A stretch of 64,000 nt of DNA from Medicago truncatula (lineage: Eukaryota; Streptophyta; Magnoliopsida; Fabales; Fabaceae). The stretch's first letter is position 1, and the number at the start of each line of letters is the position of its first letter. The notes beneath the pieces are model-generated. The model was not told where the DNA came from, did no database searches, and saw nothing but the letters and a program-made list of their open reading frames with translations. Positions 26,201 to 42,041 of the stretch are shown here, piece by piece. A program made the position numbers and the translations under genes. Location of the stretch: positions 14,642,001 through 14,706,000 of the forward strand of contig NC_053046.1 in the NCBI RefSeq assembly GCF_003473485.1, written 5' to 3'.

Positions 26201-26979
26201 TGTAACTCGTAAAAGGCATCCAAGTTTTTTCCCCCAACTTTTAGTTAAGAAATTGGCATGTTATTCTATATTTTATGATATACTTTATATTTTTATGAAA
26301 TTGGCATGTTACATTGTTCACTAAATCTATAATTTCTCCCAATTTGAAGTGATAGTTTTCTATTGCTAGGCACTTAGACAACCTCCTCCTAAGAGACGAT
26401 GGAAGTCTTTTCCATGTTGATTTTGGTTTTATTCTTGGGCGAGATCCTAAGCCATTTCCGCCACCAATGAAGCTTTGCAAGGAAATGGTTGAGGCTATGG
26501 GTGGAGCTGAAAGGTAAAGTTTCCATTGGATGATTCACTTCAGTTTTCAACACATTGGTTGTGTGATTTGCGGCTTAAATTATGAGACGGTGTTTTTTTC
26601 CCCCTGTGCTCTTGCAGCCAATATTATACAAGATTCAAGTCCTATTGTTGTGAAGCATACAACATTCTTCGGAAATCCAGTAACCTAATTTTAAATCTAT
26701 TTTACTTAATGGCGGGTTCCAATATTCCGGACATAGCTTCTGATCCTGAAAAAGGGATTCTTAAAGTGAGTTCCCTCCTGTTTCTGTAAATAGGTTACAA
26801 CTGTGCTTTTGTTCTTATACCAAGAATTTCTTGTTGTACAGCTCCAGGAAAAGTTTCGGTTGGACTTGGATGATGAAGCCTGTATACATTTCTTCCAGGA
26901 TCTTATCAACGAGAGCGTGAGTGCATTGTTCCCTCAGATGGTTGAGACCATTCATCGTTGGGCTCAATATTGGAGATAA
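17207..26979 (+). CDS. Class III phosphatidylinositol 3-kinase (VPS34), 17 exons
   Basis: It makes PI3P on endosomes, vacuoles and autophagosomes, in complex with VPS15 and ATG6/Beclin. Exons: 17207-17318, 17711-17795, 19178-19274, 19501-19653, 19768-19977, 20836-21014, 21704-21851, 22359-22454, 23047-23182, 23273-23394, 23846-24040, 24211-24381, 24574-24711, 25473-25627, 26370-26513, 26618-26765, 26842-26979. All phases join, giving 808 residues, the usual plant VPS34 size. Order: N-terminal C2 domain ([20 protein letters not shown] start), a helical PIK domain (about 290-480), then the kinase domain. [11 protein letters not shown] ends at residue 568, the catalytic loop GIGDRHLDN at about 663-670, and DFG at 683-685 followed by the class III activation loop [12 protein letters not shown]. 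The C-terminus is WAQYWR. No disruption is seen, so the gene appears functional. Intron 2 holds LINE debris and intron 5 a Stowaway element. Confidence 0.97.
18028..18098. repeat. Direct repeat, left copy, VPS34 intron 2
   Basis: 71 bp beginning GGAAGGGCCGAAGGGGTA and ending TTATTAAAATAAA. It recurs at 18978-19048 with four mismatches by eye. The two copies flank the LINE fragment. Confidence 0.75.
18286..18963 (+). pseudogene. LINE ORF2 C-terminal fragment in VPS34 intron 2, interrupted
   Basis: The translation reads [18 protein letters not shown] then [10 protein letters not shown] up to about 18383. It resumes near 18611 with [35 protein letters not shown] and [19 protein letters not shown]. 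These are the typical C-terminal residues of plant non-LTR retrotransposon reverse transcriptases. About 220 bp (18384-18604) of unrelated sequence separates the two parts, and there is an in-frame stop where Trp is expected near 18622. A local duplication (TTTGATAGAACACTATGGC, 18890 region) is also visible. It is a dead relic lying in the sense direction of the host gene. Confidence 0.8.
18978..19048. repeat. Direct repeat, right copy, VPS34 intron 2
   Basis: Second copy of the 71-bp repeat at 18028-18098, placed just after the end of the LINE fragment. It is far too long to be a normal LINE target-site duplication, so a local tandem duplication or an older flanking element is more likely. 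Confidence 0.75.
20478..20622. mobile_element. Stowaway MITE in VPS34 intron 5
   Basis: 145 bp with terminal inverted repeats CTCCCTCCGGTCAC and GTGACCGGAGGGAG, flanked by TA on both sides (20476-20477 and 20623-20624). The inner arms also pair (GTGCATTGAATAATT against AACTATTCAATGTAC). This is the classic Tc1/mariner-derived Stowaway structure, and the intact ends suggest a fairly recent insertion. Confidence 0.9.
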
Positions 26980-28526
26980 CCCTGATATCTGTATCTGTTG
27001 GGTTTCATTACGTTATTGTCATTAACCAGGTAAGCTCTAGTTACATTCAGTATACACCTATAATTTTGATGGATTTCATTGCTTTTCTGGCAATTGTATG
27101 GCATGACTTTGAACTTCAAATTAAAACTTAATCACTGATTGTCCTTGCTTTTTGAAAACAAGATACTGACATGATCATTGGCACTAATTGGAACATAATA
27201 GTACTGTGCATTTTTCATTCCTATTTGAGTGGATCAACAGCATTTTATTTTCTTTATAGTTGTTTCCTTAAAACAGAACGATATTGTCTACTGAAAATCT
27301 CTCAATGCTTAACAAATTGAAAATGGATGTTTCCCTCAGGCATCTTCCTCATATTTTCTCACCTTTTTCCACTTTACAGCATCTGATGCTGTCTGGAGGC
27401 TTCTGAAGCAGTTATATAACGTGTGCAGCTTTATCTTCTCTTGGAAGTACATAAGGAGAGTGAGACATCAGACACGAGTCGCAGCTGTGATGTCAGCTGT
27501 TTGCACAACTAATTATCCTGGTGGCAGTGAGGTTGTCTGCAAATGTTTAGATAAATTAAGATACAGCATAACTTGTAAAACTTTTATCCTGTACAAACTA
27601 ATGGTCGTTTAGGGTAAACTAGCCTTTTGCCATTCGTATAGAATCCCACTTACCTACCTAGTCATTAACCAACATATATTATGTAAATAACTTCAGCTAT
27701 GATCCCATACTTTTTGCCAAATAGGCCAGAGATAAATTACCAAAATTGCATCTGTTTGGATTGTGAGTATTGAAAAGTGCGACTCTTTTTAATTAATGTA
27801 CATTCTGTATGCTTTGATTTGATACATCATGCACTTGAATTGAAGGAAATTTATATGGGCTATAGAGTATATGGGGATAAGGGGAACATTTATTAACACT
27901 GGGAAACTTGCAATGTAGGTTAGAGAGCTTCTTTTTCCATCTCTATGGTTCTTAAAAACAGCTCCCGTCTGAGTTTATCCATCCAGACAGAAAGAAAAAA
28001 AAACCATTCTTTTTATTTACCCATCTGGACTAGGAAAATGGGGAATGCAGTGAATCCCTTCTCACAATGTAAACATCTGCGTAAACTATTCATTTAAAAC
28101 TATGTAAGATTGCATCCCTTCTCACAAAAGCTCCTATTTGTAGCTTCAGCTTCAATGTGAATCTCCGTCGTAAATTTAGAATCTCTCACTGAATTTCCAA
28201 ACATTTGTTAAATTGCTTTCAAACTTCGTTTCGAAATAACACATATTTAGATATAGTATAGGCTTTTAAAAAAAAACAGTTCAACTTGACAATCTATCAC
28301 ATTTTTAACTTATGAATATAATTAAATGACAATAGTTACAATTGTAAAATCATTTTCAATGGAGAAGACTTTGACTTTAATATGATTTGAGATGCGTTAC
28401 ACGAATGATTAAGTGTCATATTCAAATTTTAGTTTGTCACATTGAAAAAGTCTAACCTCTTCTCAAACTCAATCTTAATTGATTAATGAACTATTTTGTA
28501 TAATAAATAAAATCAAGATAAATATA
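26980..28526. other. VPS34 3' flank and intergenic region
   Basis: The first few hundred bases probably include the VPS34 3' untranslated region. An open frame at 27421-27612 has no recognisable features. No gene is seen. Confidence 0.5.
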
Positions 28527-28663
28527 CTCTCCCATCACTATTATAAGCAATAATTTATTTTCATGTCCATTTCATAAATGATGCATGTGGTCTATCTATA
28601 GACTACATACATCAATTAATAAATTTAAAAAGTATATTTTTGTTTATAATACTGACGGAAAGG
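28527..28663. mobile_element. Degraded Stowaway MITE
   Basis: TA flanks both ends. The left end CTCTCCCATCACTATTATAA pairs imperfectly with the right end, whose reverse complement is CCTTTCCGTCAGTATTATAA. It has the same layout and length (about 137 bp) as the clearer Stowaway at 41897-42041, with more substitutions, so it is an older insertion. Confidence 0.65.
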
Positions 28664-29031
28664 TACAGTTGATTAACAAATAAATATTGCAACCGTCCAA
28701 TCCCTAAAAAAAAAAAATTGCAACCAATTTTTTAATTAAAACAAAAAACATCCTAATATTTTGTATAATCAAGCTTTACACAAAAAAAAAAAATCCTAAT
28801 TACTGCAAAACAGTAAAGTAGTCACTCCAATTTAGCTTTAGAAGGTTCGAAAGCAGAATCTTGATGAAGGGTCCTTCTCGTTATTTTCAACCAAGGAATG
28901 AAATAATCCCGGTGCTACCCTTCCTTTTTCCTCTAATAAAAATCAATTTTATAACTTTCTTTTCCCATATTACGCGTTGGAGCAAAGCTTCCTTCATCTC
29001 TTTACGTACTCCGAAGCTTTCATCTCCAAAG

Positions 29032-29398
29032 GTAAATTCAAATCTCAGATTCATTCTCGTCATTCAAATTGGTTTCAGATTTTCTCTTTTCTTTTTCAAT
29101 CGCACTTCAATTTCAAACGAAATCGGTATTTTATTCTTAATGCTTCGATCTGAGGGTTTTCGGATCAAACCGTTTAGATCCTTCCGTTTTTATACTTTTT
29201 CCGATCCATTCTCATTTTGTGTTTTGTTCTAATTTCATTTCATTCATTGCGATCCGTTTCCAAATTTACCATGCGATCGATTTGCGTGCCTTTTTCTTTC
29301 TTTCAAATATTTTATCTAGCTTAGTAGATTTGCGTGAATAATTTTTTTAGATCTCCTTTTTTTTTGTTATTGAAGTTTTGATTGGACTGTGTAATTAG
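29032..29398 (+). other. Leader intron of ARF gene 1
   Basis: The donor CCAAAG|GTAAATTCAAATCTCAG and acceptor TAATTAG|GTCGGATCAAG lie before the ATG at 29423. The same donor context and intron start occur at 34785 in the second ARF gene, which supports a real 5' leader intron inherited from the common ancestor. Confidence 0.7.
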
Positions 29399-29416
29399 GT
29401 CGGATCAAGGAAGTGA

Positions 29417-32122
<2,706 letters not shown>

Positions 32123-32139
32123 TGCTTATCGGGAGTATT

Positions 32140-32257
32140 GTGGATTGGTGATTCTGGATGCAGGGGTGAATATTATCTAGCTTTGCTTCTTGAGTCTTGT
32201 GGATCGGTAATTCTGGATGCAGAGGAAAATATTATCTAGCTTTTATTTCTTGGTCGT
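32140..32257 (+). repeat. 59-bp tandem duplication in the ARF copy 1 3' UTR
   Basis: GTGGATTGGTGATTCTGGAT (from 32140) is repeated as GTGGATCGGTAATTCTGGAT (from 32199). Both are followed by GCAG and ATATTATCTAGCTT. ARF copy 2 has a single unit at about 37790-37831, so the duplication arose after the two genes separated. Confidence 0.75.
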
Positions 32258-32259
32258 CT

Positions 32260-34784
32260 TCTGAAACAACTTGAATTTGTGTTTATGACTTTATGTATTG
32301 TGGTATAGGATGGTGCCTAAAATTTAGTAGAAATTTGTTTCATGGGCTTTGTAATACTTCTGCGCCTTCTATTGGTTTTCGATGCAATGCCCATAGTTGT
32401 AGTTGAGATACAATTAAATATGCCTCAAGTTCTGCTTTATAGTTTTATTTCGGTTGTATGACCTTTCATCTATATTATATAATGACTTTTTGATGGGGAA
32501 TTTGTTTATATTATATTGTTTGCAAGATTACCAGGGTATTTTTTTTAAGCAGTATGCAATCAACTCTTGGTGAGTAGGTGAGTTTAGATGCTATAGATGA
32601 ATTATTAGAAAAGTAATACCTTCTGTGGTTATCTAAACTTTGATTACTTAACACGTTAATGTTTGATCTGTGGATGGGATGGGGTATAATGCATAGGGCA
32701 TCACTGGATTTATTTGGAAAGAATACATTTTGTGGTTTCCTTGTAGCCACTTTATGCAATGTTTGTTTAGATGGAACTGGCCAACTGGGTAATGTTTCCT
32801 GCCGTTGAAATTGTGCATTTAGTTATACGGTTATGCAAGATTGGATTTGAAAAAAAAGTCCAGTATATATTGAACTTTCACAAATGCTGGGAAAGGTCAA
32901 CCTTCTACTAAGATTGTATAACTGGTAATCTGGCATCAAGAGTCGTTGATAAACAAAAAGTGCAATAGGAACTAAAAAAGCGCCCTGCAACCTCTACCCT
33001 CACCCTTACAAATATCATGGCTACTGCAACCACAAATCTGAATGTGTTGCCCACAACCGATGATTTGCAGTTTGACATTTCCCGTATTATCCTATTTAAG
33101 CTTTACATTTTGTGTAATTGTTTTTTGTTGTGTTCAAGTTTAGTTTGTATTAATTTTGAACCAATGAGAGTTGTTGAAGACTCCACCCTTCAAATGACTT
33201 CAAAAAACATGGCAAAGTTAGCTAAATTTGAGACCACTTATAGTCAAACCGCTCTTGTAGAAGTAAAATTGTTGATCCTCCTTTTGTCCCGCTCATCGTC
33301 TGTCTATGGAGGTATTTAATTTGACCATTAGACTTCATATTTAGGTATGATAATGCCCTCTTGTGGATCCTCCTTTTGTACCACTCATTGTCTGTCTATG
33401 GAGATATTTTGTTTAAAGTGCCTAACGATTAAATTCGCAGAGAGAAATGTATATTCGAATTTAAGTCATCTCGTCTTATCAAATTTACATGCATCATAAC
33501 AAATATGATACAAATTGTTATCTTTTTTCATGACACTAACAAAATAGCATGTTAAATTTACTTAAGTGTATAATTGAAAAGAGGGACAGTCAACCCAAAA
33601 CTTTTTTTTTTTATATAGAATATATATATATTACTTTTTTTGAAGAAGGAATATATAGTTTTTAAAATTGGTATTTTATTTGACACAAATATCTCAACAA
33701 ACTTTATATATTACTCTAATTTTTTTAAATACAATTACTCTGATTTTAACCATTAATATTTTATTTAGTTTTTAATTAATTTTTAATATTTTATGTAGCA
33801 TAAGTAACTCAACAAACTACTTATTAAATTTTAATATTTTCAAATTTTATTTTAACATATTTTTTTAATAAATATAATTATTTCATCATCAATTTTAAAA
33901 AATATTATATTTTTGTTTTATCTTTTCTGTACACGTGTCACTCCAATTATGTTTTTGTTTAACTCTTTTCTATTTTTTTAAATTTATTTTCTGATTAGGA
34001 TAAATATTTCATTTGATGTTATTACTTTGTCTAAAATTTTAGGTAGCCTAAAAATCTAAATAAAATACACATAAGTTTTTTTATATTTAATCAAGATTTT
34101 AATAAATTACATTTGTTTTAACATATGTTTTCAACGAATTTAATTATTTACTCTTAATTCAAATATAAAAAATTATACTTTGTTTTGTTTTTTATGTACC
34201 TGGCTTCTCTCGTTAATTTTCATAATTTATTTTACAAAATTATTATTTTTTATCTAGAAAAAACATATCAACAAACTACACCAAATTTATTTAAATCTAT
34301 AACATTACTATTTGATTTATATAAATCATGTTTTATATGCAACATGAACGGCACTGTAAAAAGACAACAGTAGCTTAAATGAAGGAGATAAAATTGAGAA
34401 GGACGGCAAAAGAATGATGTATTGTAGCACTTCAACAACATTAAGGTGGAATCATATGACATACATTGACCCAATTCAAATATAACACATACGTGAATTC
34501 AACTAATTTTATATTTAAAAAAAAATTACTTTGTAAAAAAAAAAGTATGTTTAACAGAATTGGATTGGTTAATGTGATGCGACATTATGTCACAAAATGC
34601 AATCCATTATTTTATTTTATTTTGAGCAAAAAATCAAAAATTGTGGTACCTTTTTGACGTAATAAAATCAAATCTCGCACACTACTCAATTCCTATTCCG
34701 CGTTGCTGCAAAGCATTCTTCACCCTTCTCTCTCTCTGTCTCTGTCTCTGCGATTTCTGCTACATCAACTTTTCTTCTTCCAAG
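32260..34784. other. Intergenic between the two ARF genes, including the copy 2 leader
   Basis: Strongly AT-rich with many poly-T stretches. A 100-residue open frame at 33017-33319 (MATATTNLNVLPTTDD start) has no recognisable domain and poor coding character after residue 20. CT repeats at 34723-34750 lie in the probable first exon of ARF copy 2, which ends at the donor at 34784. Confidence 0.5.
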
Positions 34785-35142
34785 GTAAATTCAAATCTCA
34801 GATCCAATCTCTTCATTCAAACCGATCCTTTTTCTATTTTCTTCGATCTGTTCAGATCCTTCTGTTTTTTCATCGTTCAGTTAATTTTCTTCTTTTTATT
34901 GATTTTTTCATTTGATCTTGTAATTTTATCTGTGCGATCCGATCAACAGTGAAAATCGATCTTGCATGTTGCTTTCAGCGTGAGATCTGGTTCAGCGTGA
35001 GATCTGGTTGAATCTCATGATATCGATGCACTTTATTAATGTATTAGCGTTTTGATTTAGGATTTAATTGATTTGCGTGAAGAAATTATGATTAATGTTT
35101 ATGTTTTGGAGATATGTTATTGAAATTTTGATTGAAAATTAG
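34785..35142 (+). other. Leader intron of ARF gene 2
   Basis: Donor TTCCAAG|GTAAATTCAAATCTCAG at 34785 and acceptor AAAATTAG just before 35143. It matches the leader intron of ARF copy 1 in position and in donor-side sequence. An internal short tandem repeat, TTCAGCGTGAGATCTGGT, occurs twice near 34976-35008. Confidence 0.7.
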
Positions 35143-35148
35143 ATTTGA

Positions 35149-37764
<2,616 letters not shown>

Positions 37765-40700
37765 TACTTTTTGGGAGTATTTTGTTTTGGGTCGGTATTT
37801 TTGGATGCAGGGGTGAATATTATCTAGCTTTTATTTCTGGGTCCTCTTCCGAAACAACTTAAATCTGTGTTTCATGTATTGTGGTTTAGGACGTAATGGT
37901 GGCTACCATTGTAGTAGGAATTTATTTCATGGGATGTTTAATACTTTTTGAGCTTTCTATTGTGTTTGGATGCGTTGCCCTAATTGTAATGGAGATACTA
38001 ATTCTATGCGCCATCAGTTTCAGCTTCTGATTTATACCTTTGTTATGCTCATATATACCGTTCCTATTATGTGCTGGATGGAGATTTTGTTTTTTTTAAG
38101 GTACCAAGGATAATACGATATTCATATGGTTTTTGGTGCTCATGTTTTCAACTTTGTGCGTCACGTGAATCCGGATTTTATGGTTAATTTGACTGGTTGG
38201 TAATACATAAATATTTTTTTCAGGATTGACATTTTCTTGTTTAGTTGATTCACCTTGAATTGTAAAAATGGTACCTTGTTGTATGCAAGAATGCTTCTCT
38301 TAATTTTCAGTATTTTGTCTTGTTGAGGTTGACACCACCATACACTTACATACCAACATAGTTGCTTCTTAAAATTAATATATTAATTTATCACTCTAAA
38401 TTTAGATTTTGCCAAAAATGTAACATCTCAAGATTCAACCTAATGAGTACTACCCATTTATCATAATCCCCCCTCACTTTAGAATTCTATCAATTACTTG
38501 TGTATAAAGGATTGTATGAGATTTTTTAGTGAAATTAGGGGTAAAGCTGTAACTGGCTAAAAATAGCAAGGATAGGATAGCCATTTACTATCATCCATGT
38601 AATTACTAATTACTAATTAGGCTTAGGCCAAGTTGTTTGAAGCAAAGGAACACGTTTTCGCTCCTCATTTACACTCCTAACCTGTGCTCTCACTCTATCA
38701 CCATTCCCCACCAAACCTTCATTGATTCCATCCCTTGACCTATAAACCATCATTCTAAGATTGTATTATGGTTGAATTCAAGATTTGCATCCAAGAATCC
38801 ATGGATGAGTTAAGGGAAGGATCAAGCCTCTCCTGTACGTAAAAACTATCATAATTTCCTGTACATATTATGATGGAGAAAACTGGATTACAAGTTTCAT
38901 CTTTTGAATTAAAAAATCTGCACTGATGTGGAATGAAATGCTCGTGTTATAATTTTTGTTATAGTGTTCGGATTGGAATGAGAAGTACTGGAGCTTCATT
39001 AGTGGCACAGAAAAAAGAAATTTGGAAGGAGATAAGGAGATTGAAGGAACTGAACCTAAAGATTGACGCGGAATATTTAGCATGGAAGAAATATGAAACT
39101 TGACGGGACTTGAGAATAGTGGAAGCTCTTGGACATGAGTATGAACGTGAAGCTATATCTATGTTAGCCATGAGTAGAATATTGAGGCCTAACTCATCCT
39201 TTCAAAACCGGCTTGTACGGTGAGGAGTGTCTCGTCTTTATAAACTCTTCTCAAGAATCCTATCTATCCGATGTGAGACTAAATCCACTCGAGTGTTGGC
39301 CGCTAACAATGAGAAAAGTGAGTTTTCCCTTAAGAAAATTCTCATGTTAAGTTAATTTAACCTTGAGTAGTTGCTGTTAACTAACTATTAGTTGTAACCG
39401 ATACCCTTTATCTTCTTTTTTTGAAAATCTGAACACACCGGTACTAAGCCATGTAGACTTGAAACATATATCCATCTTCTCTCGAGTAAAAGTATTAAAT
39501 CCTGCACATTGGAGGTAACGAGAGAGACAGAGCAATGCTAGAGGAAATTGAATCATTAACCTTTGAATCTCTTTCAATTTCTTGCACATTCAGAGTTAGC
39601 ATTCAAATTTCTTTCAGATTCAACATTCGAATTTCTTCCTCAGGTTAGTTTCATGAATCGTTTATATGCTGCATTTTTTCTTTGATCAATTTTGGCAAAG
39701 TGGTTGAATGCATTTTTCCTTTGATCAATTTCAGTGTCTTCAATTCCCTAGCAATTTCCTGTATTTCTATTCTGCTATCCATGCTGGAAAAAAAACTCCT
39801 TTGCCTTTTGTTTTTGACAGTATAAAAAGCCTATTCATTCTTAATTTTGCCAACAAATACTGAAATCAAGGGCTCAGGTTTATGTGTCTTGAATTTAACA
39901 CTGCATAAGCAAGTACTAAAATCCGAATCTTTAGTTTTTTTTACAAAGCTTTCATGTGTGATAAAGTATTAAACCTTGACATTTATTTAGTACAAAGCAG
40001 TTTGATTTCTACTTTTGATTTGAGGGGCGTTCCATTTGGTGTTTCATATATATATATATGATTTCTTGAATTAAGATAGGATAAAAACAATGTCTACAAA
40101 TTATAGGAGGATATGAAATCTCACACTTAGTTTATATGTATACATGGCCCTTAGTTTATTTTTCTTTTATTGATATTTGAGTTTAAAATTGAAGAAACAC
40201 TTTAGTTTCTTTCATTTTTTTTTTTTAAAAATCTTTTGGTCTTTGTTTCATTTAATTCGAGCTATTAAGATGAACCAAATTTTTTGTGAGCTTGAATTGA
40301 TTGAGTCGAGTTTGAGTCTTCAAAATTTGTGACAAACTTGAGTCGAGTTTTAAACTGATTCAAATTTTATCGAGTTTCAAACTTATGTCGTTTATATGTG
40401 GCTTAGGATCATTCCCATAATCTCTGTCTCATTGGGTTTTGCTTTCTGAATGAGTTTAAGTTTGGATTGATTAAAAGACATAATATAAGATATGCTAAAG
40501 TGGGTGGATTGTTGCTTCAACTTGTGATTGATTTTTTAGGTTTTATTAATTTGACAGACACATTCGGAACATAGGCTAGATGATACTTGTTTTTTGTTGC
40601 TGTTTCATTCATTAATTGTAGAGAAAAAGACGCACTAAACTAATAACTCAATTGTGTTGAAATTGCAGGTCAAGTAAGATATTTCAACTACTTCACAAAG

Positions 40701-41143
40701 AAAGGTTCAAAGAAAAGCTACAAAGAAGAATTAATATTGTTGACTGGAGTCACAGTTTTATTTGCTCATTATCTGAATTTTATAGTTGTTCTTTTTTATG
40801 AGAGCAAGACAGTTTATGATTATAATATTTTTATTTTTTTTATGTGAAGAAGGATCATTTATGACATTTTATATTTTTAATGTTATATTAATTTGTATGT
40901 ATGTTAAACTTGATTATTTTTTTAAGTCAGGATTCGTTGACACAAGTGTTAAACGGTTTACTGCCAAGAACGAAGGCATGTGTTTTTTTCCTCGCCAATC
41001 TCAATCATCAATCACAACATAATTCTTAATTATTTTTTCCTCTATAATGAGAATCGGCAGCAATCCAATCCAATTTTTCACGATACTGCTATGGGGGTTT
41101 GTGCTAAACTCTAGAATAGATGGCGTAAAAAAAGCCTTTATTG
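37765..41143. other. Intergenic between ARF copy 2 and the Miro relic
   Basis: No clear gene. Frames at 38868-39171 and 40786-41022 lack recognisable domains. A dispersed repeat lies at 39182-39310. The first 300 bases are the 3' UTR of ARF copy 2 and match that of copy 1. Confidence 0.5.
39182..39310. repeat. Dispersed dicot repeat fragment
   Basis: The wording GAGGCCTAACTCATCCTTTC, AAAACCGGCTTGTACGGTGA followed by GGAGTGT, and TATCCGATGTGAGACTAAAT belongs to a common dispersed repeat seen in intergenic DNA of many dicots (from memory). Its class, probably a retroelement remnant, is not certain. Confidence 0.4.
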
Positions 41144-41896
41144 TTAAAAGAGAATGTAGCTTAGCCAAAAGCAGGCTGCATCCATTCTTTCTGGGTAGAT
41201 ACTTTTGCACTGTTTAGATTTTGAATTTTTGAGTGATGTTATTGTCTGTTTCTTTGTTATTCTTCCTTGACGCATTCTTCCTTGCAGTCGCAGAACCATC
41301 CCAATCGTCATGGCAACTCCAACTGCAATACAGGTGTATAATGGATTAAGTTACCATAATAGATTTAACAACTTTAATATACAAAGTTAAAAGGAACTTA
41401 ACGAACAATTAACAAGTTAACCTGGAAAATGATATACCTGAAGCATACATAAGAGATCGACCTATGAGTCTGTGGTACTGCTTGCAGGTTGTTTCAGCTT
41501 CAGTTTTTGGAATGCTTAAATGAGGTTGCTCAGCAGCAGTTACAATTCGGTGAAATATATTGTTCGAGTCCCCTAACTTCACACCGACTGGAATGGGAGC
41601 CTCTACTCCTATGTTCTGACTAAGCTACAAAACACGTTGGCATGTCAACATTTGATGCAGTAAAGCATTTGCATGAAAATTTCTCAGCATCAAGAAAGTA
41701 CATACGCCATGTTCAGCTATACCCATAAATGAAAAAGATAACAGTATGCTCTTCACTTTCTGCATTCTTCTGCGAGTTTGTATAGAAGGGTGACAAATAT
41801 AAGGCCCCATTGGCCATTTCCTTTGGGAAAACATTTTCTAAAATGTATGCTCATTTACATTTTTAAAGAAAGAATTATTTTCGGAAATACATCATA

Positions 41897-42041
41897 CACC
41901 CTCCGGTCACTATTATAAGCAAAAATCAACATTTTAGGTTCATTCATTAAATGATGTGTGGTCTATAATAAAGACTATATACATCATTAATTGAATTAAT
42001 CTAAAATATAAAGTTTTGCTTATAATAGTGACCGGCTGGTG
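41897..42041. mobile_element. Stowaway MITE in the Miro relic
   Basis: 145 bp flanked by TA. The left end CACCCTCCGGTCACTATTAT pairs with the right end, whose reverse complement is CACCAGCCGGTCACTATTAT. It lies between the exons at 42574-42724 and 41438-41624, and has the same ends as the element in VPS34 intron 5. Confidence 0.9.

Noticed and set aside
33017..33319. 100-residue plus-strand frame after ARF copy 1
   Set aside because: No domain, odd composition and no paralogous support; probably chance.
39182..39310. Idea that this is a Cassandra-type element with a 5S promoter
   Set aside because: The words seen do not include the 5S internal promoter as I know it, so only a generic dispersed repeat is reported.
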